DNA of 5,160 nucleotides from an uncultured Clostridia bacterium (GTDB taxonomy: Bacteria; Bacillota; Clostridia; TANB77; CAG-508). A program made the translations under genes and the position numbers. The stretch spans positions 1 through 5,160 of the forward strand of contig CALXSO010000112.1 of assembly GCA_944391155.1 (NCBI GenBank), given 5' to 3'. The notes under the pieces were generated by a model. That model was not told the DNA's origin. It searched no databases and saw only the letters and a list, made by a program, of their open reading frames with translations. Shown here one piece after another: positions 1-5,043 of the stretch (positions are counted from its first letter, which is position 1; each line of letters begins with the position of its first letter).

Positions 1-45
1 GAAGTAGAACAAAATACAGAATTGTTATGGGACATTAAAAATTAA
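1..45 (+). CDS. C-terminal end of an unidentified rightward gene (partial)
   Basis: Frame 1 is open from the window edge and encodes 14 residues (EVEQNTELLWDIKN) before TAA at 43-45. The codons are typical of this genome (GAA, AAT, ACA, TTA). A strong terminator-like hairpin begins about 30 bases later, as expected after the end of a rightward gene. Too little is present to name the product. Frame 3 is also open to a TAA at 36-38, giving SRTKYRIVMGH, so the choice of frame is a preference and not proven. Confidence 0.4.
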   Translation, partial: EVEQNTELLWDIKN

Positions 46-76
46 TATAATATGGATAAAAATATTAACTTATGAT

Positions 77-116
77 AAAAAATAGGATTTTCTACAAATA
101 GAAAATCCTATTTTTT
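77..116. terminator. Bidirectional intrinsic terminator, perfect 18-bp stem
   Basis: Bases 77-94 and 99-116 are exact reverse complements around a CAAA loop (95-98). The stem core is TAGGATTTTCTA, and both outer edges are A6/T6, so an RNA from either strand ends in a run of six U. It sits between the rightward gene ending at 45 and the leftward SPFH gene ending at 342, where a shared convergent terminator would be expected. The leftward gene lies more than 220 bases away, so its use there is less certain than for the upstream gene. Confidence 0.75.
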
Positions 117-117
117 A

Positions 118-233
118 TTGTATAGGAAACAATATGAAATATACAGATTCAAATTGAAAATAAATGCCTAAAATTTATTTTCAAAAGAAAATCAACTTAT
201 GTAATGAGTCAATACAGATTTTTTCGTATACAA
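118..233 (+). repeat. Imperfect inverted-repeat unit 1 with bulged G and nested hairpin
   Basis: The left arm TTGTATAGGAAA (118-129) pairs with the right arm at 221-233: seven base pairs, an unpaired G at 226, then five more pairs including one G-T wobble (126 with 224). Inside it is a perfect 12-bp hairpin, 154-165 with 173-184, loop 166-172. The second half of the unit (from about 187) aligns with most of unit 2 at 250-300. The function is not known to me; a degenerate dispersed repeat or a structured RNA are both possible. Confidence 0.55.
154..184 (+). repeat. Perfect 12-bp inverted repeat nested in unit 1
   Basis: TTGAAAATAAAT at 154-165 is the exact reverse complement of 173-184, with a seven-base loop at 166-172. 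The stem is almost all A/T and no U-tract follows on either strand, so it is a poor terminator. Unit 2 lacks it, so it may be an insertion that makes unit 1 longer (116 bases against 56). Confidence 0.5.
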
Positions 234-242
234 CATTATTTA

Positions 243-298
243 TTGTATAGGAAAAATCGACTTTTATCTTGACTTTATATGAAATTTTCCGTGTACAA
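243..298 (+). repeat. Imperfect inverted-repeat unit 2 with bulged G
   Basis: The left arm at 243-255 begins with the same TTGTATAGGAAA as unit 1. It pairs with 285-298: seven base pairs including one T-G wobble (248 with 293), an unpaired G at 291, then six pairs. A 16-base direct repeat, TTTATTGTATAGGAAA, spans the left ends of both units (114-129 and 239-254). The right ends are GTATACAACA in unit 1 and GTGTACAACA in unit 2. The interior differs but aligns without gaps over about 35 bases with the end of unit 1. Confidence 0.55.
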
Positions 299-341
299 CA
301 AGAAAGGTTACCTATATAAAATTCAAACAAATTAAAGCGAT

Positions 342-1253
342 TTATTCACTCTTCTTCTTATTATCTTTAACAACCTCTGAAAGGCTACCAAGGCTAGCCA
401 AAGCATTTGTTGCTTCAAAAGGAATAAATACTTTATTAGCTTCACCATCAGCAACTTTTTCTAAAGCTTCTAAAGATTTTAATTGAACCAATTTATCATC
501 AGGATTTGCCTTTTTGATAGCTTCATAAACCATTTGAATTTCTTTAGCTTTAGCTTCTGCTACTTCTTTAATAGCTTGAGCTTCACCGGCAGCTCTTCTA
601 ATTTGAGCTTCTCTATCAGCATCAGCTTCTAATATTGCAGCCTGTTTTTTACCTTCAGCAATAGTAATTGCTGATTGTCTTTGAGCTTCAGATTCTAGAA
701 TTAATGCTCTCTTATTTCTTTCAGCATTCATTTCTTTTTCCATTGCATCTCTTACATCAGCTGGTGGAGTAATATCCTTAATTTCAACTCTTTCTACTTT
801 ACATCCCCATCTATCTGTTGCATCATCTAAAACAACTCTTAATTGATTATTGATACCTTCTCTTGAACTAAATGTTTCATCTAAATTCATTTTACCAATA
901 ATATCACGAATTGTAGTAATAGCCAAATATTCAATACCTTTTTTCAAACTCTGAATTTCATAAACTGCCTTTGCAGGATCTGTTATTTGATAGAAAACAA
1001 CAGTATCTATAGTAATTGTAACATTATCTTTTGTAATAACATCTTGAGGTGGAACATCCATTGTTTGTTGTTTTAAACTTACAACACTTCTTACATGATC
1101 AAAAAATGGAATAATGATTGTAAGACCAGCATCTGCAACTTTATAAAATTTACCAAGTCTTTCAATAATATACACCTCTGCTTGTTTTACTATTTTAATT
1201 GAAGTAAAAGCAATAATTAAAATAATAACAAGTAAAATTAATAAAATCCACAT
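342..1253 (-). CDS. SPFH/stomatin-like (paraslipin, QmcA/YbbK-type) membrane protein
   Basis: A 303-residue SPFH (band 7/prohibitin) protein, the usual length for bacterial paraslipins. Residues 2-17 form one hydrophobic N-terminal anchor. The SPFH domain runs from about 21 to 180 and includes ERLGKF (31-36), the GLTIIIPF turn (43-50) and VPPQDVITKDNV (67-78). ITPPADVRDAMEKEM (161-175) leads into a long Ala/Glu/Lys coiled coil to about 245. The C-terminal ANKVFIPFEAT (272-282) is typical of the family. These proteins oligomerise on the membrane and organise microdomains; with a short NfeD partner this is the ybbK-ybbJ arrangement. Start chosen at ATG 1253, five bases after AGGAGG (1264-1259). 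The coding strand uses GCT, GGT and ATT often, unlike murB. The family call is firm; the cellular target is unknown. Confidence 0.93.
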   Translation of the reverse strand: MWILLILLVIILIIAFTSIKIVKQAEVYIIERLGKFYKVADAGLTIIIPFFDHVRSVVSLKQQTMDVPPQDVITKDNVTITIDTVVFYQITDPAKAVYEIQSLKKGIEYLAITTIRDIIGKMNLDETFSSREGINNQLRVVLDDATDRWGCKVERVEIKDITPPADVRDAMEKEMNAERNKRALILESEAQRQSAITIAEGKKQAAILEADADREAQIRRAAGEAQAIKEVAEAKAKEIQMVYEAIKKANPDDKLVQLKSLEALEKVADGEANKVFIPFEATNALASLGSLSEVVKDNKKKSE

Positions 1254-1268
1254 AATATCCTCCTTTTT

Positions 1269-1285
1269 GAAGATTTCTAATCTTC
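1269..1285 (-). promoter_or_regulatory. Small hairpin just upstream of the SPFH ribosome binding site
   Basis: GAAGATT (1269-1275) and AATCTTC (1279-1285) are exact reverse complements around a three-base loop. In the leftward transcript this hairpin ends four bases before the AGGAGG. It could protect the 5' end or modulate translation, but at 7 bp in AT-rich sequence it may be chance. Confidence 0.3.
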
Positions 1286-1392
1286 TATTTATTAAATATA
1301 TTTATAAATTTTGTATTATAGTAAAAAATTTATAACTATATATGATACAAAGTATAAACTATATTACAAAAAATAAATAACGAACAAAATAA

Positions 1393-1824
1393 TTATAATG
1401 ATCTTACAACAGCTTTAACACCTTTAATAGCTGTGACTTCAACTTCGGTATCTTTTAATATTTTTCTGTCAGATTCACTTTCAGCGGACCATGTTTCAGT
1501 TCCTATTTTTACAAGACCTTTACTTTGAATAGGGTCTATATCTTCTAAAACAATTGCTTTTTTTCCTATAATATTATAAGCATTAGTTATAACAGTAGGA
1601 GTTTTATTTACAAATTTATTTACAAAAGGTTTTGTAATAAATAATAATATAATTGAAACGATTAAAAAAGCAGAAGTTTGAATAATAATATTACTAGTAA
1701 AAAAGCTAACAATCATTGCTACAAGAGAACCAAAACCAAACCAGAATAATAAAAATCCTACAGTCATAATTTCTCCAACGAAAAAAATTCCTGCTATAAT
1801 TAACCAAATTGTCCACATAAACAT
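1393..1824 (-). CDS. NfeD family membrane protein (short form, partner of SPFH protein)
   Basis: A 143-residue short NfeD protein. Three hydrophobic segments lie at about 4-22, 24-43 and 46-66, followed by a basic stretch (KPFVNKFVNK, 65-74). A C-terminal OB-fold domain runs from about 86 to 143 and carries the family pattern GLVKIGTETWSAES (103-116) and a final V-EVTAIKGVKAVV strand pair. It lacks the serine-protease-like domain of long NfeD proteins. Short NfeD proteins act as accessory partners of stomatin/flotillin-type proteins; here the SPFH gene lies 139 bases downstream on the same strand, fitting a two-gene operon. ATG 1824 follows AAGGAGG (1835-1829) by only four bases, and ATG 1818 (residue 3) would be ten bases away, so the start is uncertain by two codons. 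Mapping of the helices is by eye. Confidence 0.88.
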   Translation of the reverse strand: MFMWTIWLIIAGIFFVGEIMTVGFLLFWFGFGSLVAMIVSFFTSNIIIQTSAFLIVSIILLFITKPFVNKFVNKTPTVITNAYNIIGKKAIVLEDIDPIQSKGLVKIGTETWSAESESDRKILKDTEVEVTAIKGVKAVVRSL

Positions 1825-1851
1825 AAAACCTCCTTATATACCTACATTATC

Positions 1852-1857
1852 ATTATA
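1852..1857 (-). promoter_or_regulatory. Candidate -10 box for the nfeD-SPFH operon
   Basis: Read leftward, bases 1857-1852 are TATAAT, a consensus -10, about 28 bases upstream of the nfeD start codon. The hexamer 17 bases further upstream reads TTTATT, a weak -35, within a T-rich stretch. Such boxes occur often by chance in AT-rich DNA, but the position before the first gene of the leftward pair is right. Confidence 0.4.
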
Positions 1858-1953
1858 CTATAAAAATAAAAAAAAATAAATACTTTTACCAAATTTTACA
1901 TAAAATTTTATTATATAATAGTAACTTTTAATAAAAATAAATTATTTTTTTAC

Positions 1954-1968
1954 ACAAGCAGTGCTTGT
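1954..1968. promoter_or_regulatory. Perfect 7-1-7 dyad, probable operator
   Basis: ACAAGCA-G-TGCTTGT is an exact inverted repeat with a one-base centre at 1961. It contains GC pairs in a region otherwise almost pure A/T, so chance is less likely than for the AT palindromes nearby. Its right arm overlaps the predicted -35 hexamer (1965-1970), a position where a bound dimeric repressor would block RNA polymerase. It does not match the CIRCE, LexA/DinR or NrdR boxes as I know them, so the regulator is unidentified. Confidence 0.45.
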
Positions 1969-1993
1969 ATTTATTGCAAAAAAATGATATAGT
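1965..1993 (+). promoter_or_regulatory. Candidate sigma-A promoter with extended -10 for the pilin-murB-yvcK operon
   Basis: TTGTAT (1965-1970), a 17-base spacer and TATAGT (1988-1993) form a sigma-A-like pair. TG at 1985-1986, one base before the -10, gives an extended -10 that can compensate for the weak -35. The start codon at 2030 is 36 bases beyond the -10, leaving a short leader that contains the ribosome binding site. Confidence 0.5.
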
Positions 1994-2029
1994 AAAAAAG
2001 GAATTTTAGCAAAAGAAGAGGAGTAATTT

Positions 2030-2524
2030 ATGAAAGAAAAAAAGATAAACAATACAGAAGGTATCACATTAGTAGCTTTATGCGTAACTATTGTTATATT
2101 ATTAATATTAGCTGGAATATCAATTAATAGTGGATATAATTTAATAAAAGAATCTAAGAAAAACGAATTACTATCAGAATTAGAAATGATTCAACATGCT
2201 GTTTTAGAAAGATATACAAAAGAAGCAACTATGGGAAATAATAACTATCCAGGCACTCAAAAATATACAAGTATTGATGAAATAAAATCTGAAATTACAG
2301 ATTTGACAAATGATACAAGATTAATGGAAATATTAAAAAATACTGAAAATTCATTGGATGATTACTATTACTTAGAAAAAACAGATTTAGAAGAATTAGG
2401 AATTACTAAAGCAGAAGATACATATATTATTAATTATAAAATAGGATTAGTAATAGATATAACAAATCAAAGAACAGAAGAGGGAGAAGCTGTATATGTT
2501 TATGCCAAAGATGGAACAGACTAG
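2030..2524 (+). CDS. Prepilin-like protein with type IV pilin N-terminal leader
   Basis: A 164-residue protein. A short charged leader, MKEKKINNTEG, is followed by the hydrophobic stretch ITLVALCVTIVILLILAGI (12-30) and then a charged helix (about 38-65), the layout of class III prepilins cut by prepilin peptidase after Gly11. The remainder is soluble and acidic, with YYYLEKTDLEELGI (112-125) and a final YIINYKIGLVIDIT (132-145), a strand pattern I associate with small pseudopilin-like proteins of Clostridia. The usual Glu at +5 is Ala16. AGAGGAG (2017-2023) lies six bases before ATG 2030. No pilus assembly ATPase, platform protein or peptidase is nearby, so if it is secreted or assembled the machinery is encoded elsewhere. 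It is first in the likely operon with murB. The specific role is unknown. Confidence 0.8.
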   Translation: MKEKKINNTEGITLVALCVTIVILLILAGISINSGYNLIKESKKNELLSELEMIQHAVLERYTKEATMGNNNYPGTQKYTSIDEIKSEITDLTNDTRLMEILKNTENSLDDYYYLEKTDLEELGITKAEDTYIINYKIGLVIDITNQRTEEGEAVYVYAKDGTD

Positions 2525-2545
2525 ATTATAGATGGAGGAGAATGA

Positions 2546-3496
2546 ATGGAAATTAAAAGCTTATTAGAAAAAGCAAATTTAAAAATTCCAAAAGAAAATA
2601 TAAAATACAATGAGCCTATGAAAAAACATATTAGTTTCAAAGTAGGAGGAATAGCAGATTGCTATATAAAAATTGAAAATATATCTGAATTAAAGCAAAT
2701 TTTAAAATTTTCTAAAGAAAACAAGATTCCATTTTTTATAATAGGAAATGGTAGCAATATATTAGTAACTGATAAAGGAATAAGAGGAATAGTAATTCAA
2801 ATAAAAATAAACAAATTTGAAATTATAAAAAATCCAAATAATAAAAATAAACAAAATGAAAAAAATCAAGATGTCCAAGTAATTATTGGAGCAGGAAATA
2901 AAATGGCAGAAATAGCACAAAAACTTCTAAAAGAAAACATAACAGGATTTGAAGAATTAGCAGGAATACCAGGAACAATTGGTGGAGCAATAAAAATGAA
3001 TGCAGGAGCATATAAAAAGGAAATAAAAGATATTTTAGAAAGTGCAACTGTGATAGATTATGAAGGAAATATTATAAAGCTAAATAATCAAGATTTGAAA
3101 TTTGAATACAGAAAAAGTATTTTATTTCAAAAAAAATATATTGTTATAGAAGCAGAATTAAATTTAAGAACCGGAAAACAAGACAATATAAAAACTAAAA
3201 TGGAAGAATATAAAAAGAATAGATTTGAAAAGCAACCAATAGAATATCCAAGTGCAGGAAGTACATTCAAAAGAGGCGAAAATTTTATAACAGCAAAATT
3301 AATAGATGAAGCAGGACTAAAAGGTTATTCAATAGGAGATGCCCAAGTTTCAAACAAACATGCAGGATTTATAATAAACAAAGGAAATGCAACAGCACAA
3401 GAAATTTTAGAACTTATAGAATACGTAAAGAAAAAAGTTTATGAGACATCTAAAGAAAAAATAAGTTTAGAAATTGAGATAGTAGGAGAAAGATAA
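2546..3496 (+). CDS. murB: UDP-N-acetylenolpyruvoylglucosamine reductase MurB (type II)
   Basis: MurB reduces UDP-GlcNAc-enolpyruvate to UDP-MurNAc with NADPH and bound FAD, the second committed cytoplasmic step of peptidoglycan synthesis. The 316 residues contain the FAD-binding PCMH domain with GNGSN (67-71), GFEELAGIPGTIGGA (134-148), MNAGAY (151-156) and YRKS (188-191). The C-terminal substrate domain has PSAGSTFKRG (235-244), where Ser239 is the expected proton donor, NKHAGFIIN (270-278), and Glu311 as the probable catalytic Glu near the C-terminus. Length and layout match the type II (B. subtilis/S. aureus-like) form. A Lys/Asn-rich insert at about 95-109 lengthens a surface loop. GGAGGAG (2534-2540) lies five bases before ATG 2546; the ATG at 2542 is out of frame. 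The 21-base gap to the pilin-like gene and 23-base gap to yvcK suggest one operon. Confidence 0.97.
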   Translation: MEIKSLLEKANLKIPKENIKYNEPMKKHISFKVGGIADCYIKIENISELKQILKFSKENKIPFFIIGNGSNILVTDKGIRGIVIQIKINKFEIIKNPNNKNKQNEKNQDVQVIIGAGNKMAEIAQKLLKENITGFEELAGIPGTIGGAIKMNAGAYKKEIKDILESATVIDYEGNIIKLNNQDLKFEYRKSILFQKKYIVIEAELNLRTGKQDNIKTKMEEYKKNRFEKQPIEYPSAGSTFKRGENFITAKLIDEAGLKGYSIGDAQVSNKHAGFIINKGNATAQEILELIEYVKKKVYETSKEKISLEIEIVGER

Positions 3497-3514
3497 AAGC
3501 AAGAAAGGGTGAAC

Positions 3515-3523
3515 ATGAAATGA
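3515..3523 (+). promoter_or_regulatory. Two-codon mini-ORF overlapping the yvcK start
   Basis: ATGAAATGA here is a start, one Lys codon and a stop; its TGA overlaps the yvcK ATG at 3520 by the ATGA arrangement typical of coupled genes. The purine-rich AAAGGGTG (3504-3511) is better spaced for this mini-ORF than for ATG 3520, which lies more than ten bases from AAAGG. It may reflect translational coupling, a start different from 3520, or chance. ATG 3532 (residue 5), four bases after AAGGGA, is another possible yvcK start. Confidence 0.3.
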
Positions 3524-5043
3524 AGGGATTTATGCACTGGTTTAAATCTAGTTCAAAAATGAAACGTTGGATGTTTTTAATATTAGTAGGTATAATATTA
3601 GCATGTTATGGAATAGCTGAAATTTTAGTAATGAAGGAAATGTCTTTCCAAGAAGTTGGAAGAATTTCAATAATTTTTGTTTTAGGATTTCTTTGTATAG
3701 TTTTTGGACTTATTTTTTTAAACAAGAGAACTCTAGAAATACTAGTTGAATCAACTGACGAAAGAATGGAAAACAAAAAAAATGTCAATGTAAAATCATT
3801 AATTTTTAATAAGAAAGTATATGACCAAGGACCTAATATTGTAGTAATTGGAGGTGGGACAGGTTTAAACACGGTACTTTCTGGATTAAAAAGATATACA
3901 AACAATTTAACAGCGATAGTCACAGTTTCTGATTATGGAGAAGAAAAAACACAATCAAGAAAAGAATTAGGAACATTACCATTAGATGATATAAGAGACA
4001 GCATAATTTCATTAGAAGAAAATGAGGGAGAAATAGATAAATTATTTTCATATGAATTCAAAAGTGGAAAATTAAGTGGACTATCATTTTCCGATATATA
4101 TTTTCTAGCAATGAAAGAAGTAAATCAAGATTTCACAAAATCAATTATGAAAAGTAATGAAGTACTAAATATAATAGGCAAAGTCTTACCAGTTACTCTT
4201 GAAGAAATGAATATAAATGCTGAATTAGAAAATGGATATATAGTTAAGGAAAGATCAAGAATTCCAGAAGTTGTATATGATAAATTAACAAAAATAAATA
4301 GAATATTTTTAAGTCCATCAAACTGCAAAGCAGCACCAGGTGTTATTGAAGCAATAAAAAATGCAGACTGCATAATAATAGGACCAGGAAGTTTATATAC
4401 AAATGTTATACCAAATTTATTAGTAAATGGTGTAGCAAAAGCAATAAAAGAGCAACCTGCAATAAAGGTATATATTAGCAACATTATGACAGAACCAGGA
4501 CAAACTGATAATTACGGCGTTGCAGAACATCTAAATGCAATAATTGAACATTGTGGAAAAGGAATAGTAGATTATTGCATATATGATACAGGAGAAATAA
4601 TTCCAGAGATAATTAAAAAATATAACATGGATGGACAAGATTTAGTAGAACCAAATATAGATAAATTAAAAGGAATCAAATTTTTACAAAGAAATTTAGC
4701 AACAGTAACAGATGGTTATATAAGACATGATGCTAATTTAGTTGCTGCGTCAATTATAGAACTTATTTGTGATGACTTAAAATATCAAGATAAACAAAAT
4801 GATCCTCAATACATGATGCTTAGCAATAAATTAAGAGAAGATAAAAGAATACAAAAAATGCAAAAAATGCAAAAAAGAGCAAACAAAAGGAATAATAAGA
4901 CAAAGAAAAACAAAAATAAAAAGCATGGAACCAGAACAAAAAGTAAATTTCAATCAAAATACAGTGACAGGATCCAATCAATTAAAGAAGCGGATAAAAA
5001 AGCTAAACAAAAAAGAACTAAAACAGTAAAAAAAGGAAAGTAA
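3520..5043 (+). CDS. yvcK: YvcK family protein, membrane-anchored, with diverged motifs
   Basis: YvcK proteins (CofD-like fold) bind UDP-sugars, are needed for growth on gluconeogenic carbon sources and affect cell-wall synthesis. The core domain is about 104-420: VVIGGGTGLNTVLSGL (108-123), LGTLPLDDIRDSI (150-162), KVLPVT (221-226), IGPGSLYTNVIPNLLV (287-302) and SNIMTEPGQTDNYG (320-333), ending near RHDANLVA (402-409). Two hydrophobic helices (about 17-37 and 49-67) precede it, placing the domain in the cytoplasm on a membrane anchor; the soluble B. subtilis protein is about 320 residues, this one 507. A strongly basic tail (about 440-507) follows. Three usual motifs are altered: DDGGSSGRLR is DYGEEKTQSR (138-147), GHSxGN is GLSFSD (187-192), and GESxI is ERSRI (244-248). 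Family membership is firm; retention of the standard ligand is doubtful. rapZ does not lie between it and murB. Confidence 0.9.
   Translation: MKGFMHWFKSSSKMKRWMFLILVGIILACYGIAEILVMKEMSFQEVGRISIIFVLGFLCIVFGLIFLNKRTLEILVESTDERMENKKNVNVKSLIFNKKVYDQGPNIVVIGGGTGLNTVLSGLKRYTNNLTAIVTVSDYGEEKTQSRKELGTLPLDDIRDSIISLEENEGEIDKLFSYEFKSGKLSGLSFSDIYFLAMKEVNQDFTKSIMKSNEVLNIIGKVLPVTLEEMNINAELENGYIVKERSRIPEVVYDKLTKINRIFLSPSNCKAAPGVIEAIKNADCIIIGPGSLYTNVIPNLLVNGVAKAIKEQPAIKVYISNIMTEPGQTDNYGVAEHLNAIIEHCGKGIVDYCIYDTGEIIPEIIKKYNMDGQDLVEPNIDKLKGIKFLQRNLATVTDGYIRHDANLVAASIIELICDDLKYQDKQNDPQYMMLSNKLREDKRIQKMQKMQKRANKRNNKTKKNKNKKHGTRTKSKFQSKYSDRIQSIKEADKKAKQKRTKTVKKGK
4852..4878 (+). repeat. Three tandem 9-base repeats in the basic tail of yvcK
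   Basis: CAAAAAATG occurs at 4852-4860 and 4861-4869, then CAAAAAAGA at 4870-4878, encoding QKM-QKM-QKR. This is a simple-sequence tract with runs of six A in a Lys/Gln/Arg-rich coding region and could be prone to slippage in whole 9-base units without changing the frame. Confidence 0.7.

Larger units (their letters stand above)
46..341. other. Intergenic region between converging genes
   Basis: This 296-base gap holds the terminator hairpin (77-116) and the two related repeat units (118-299). Bases 301-341, just after the leftward SPFH gene, contain only the short palindrome AGGTTACCT and no GC-rich hairpin with a U-tract. No open frame here has a ribosome binding site or a credible length, and I see no tRNA-like or riboswitch-like fold. 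Confidence 0.6.
1825..2029. other. Divergent intergenic region with promoters for both directions
   Basis: These 205 bases separate the leftward nfeD-SPFH pair from the rightward pilin-murB-yvcK trio. They hold a leftward -10 (1857-1852), a rightward -35/-10 pair (1965-1993), the dyad at 1954-1968, and two AT-only palindromes (TAAAATTTTA at 1901-1910 and TATTATATAATA at 1909-1920). No coding sequence is evident. Confidence 0.6.

Noticed and set aside
114..300. CRISPR array or transposon end
   Set aside because: There are only two copies of the 16-base direct repeat, spaced 125 bases apart, with no regular spacers; no transposase and no convincing target-site duplication flank the units.
1315..1369. 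Leftward promoter-like boxes before the SPFH gene (TATAAT at 1320-1315; TTGTAA/TATCAT at 1369-1342)
   Set aside because: The TATAAT has no matching -35 at 17 bases, and the other pair is weak with a 16-base spacer in nearly pure A/T. Co-transcription with nfeD is enough to explain expression.
1895..1919. Rightward TTTACA and TATAAT pair
   Set aside because: The spacer is only 13 bases, too short for a sigma-A promoter; the TATAAT is part of an AT palindrome.
3606..3923. Leftward open frame of 105 residues inside yvcK
   Set aside because: It lies antisense to a well-supported gene, has no ribosome binding site that I can see and no recognisable domain; it is a by-product of the A-rich coding strand.
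4125..4484. Leftward open frame of 119 residues inside yvcK
   Set aside because: Antisense to the conserved core of yvcK, with no family resemblance; its hydrophobic look comes from reading A-rich codons backward as T-rich ones.
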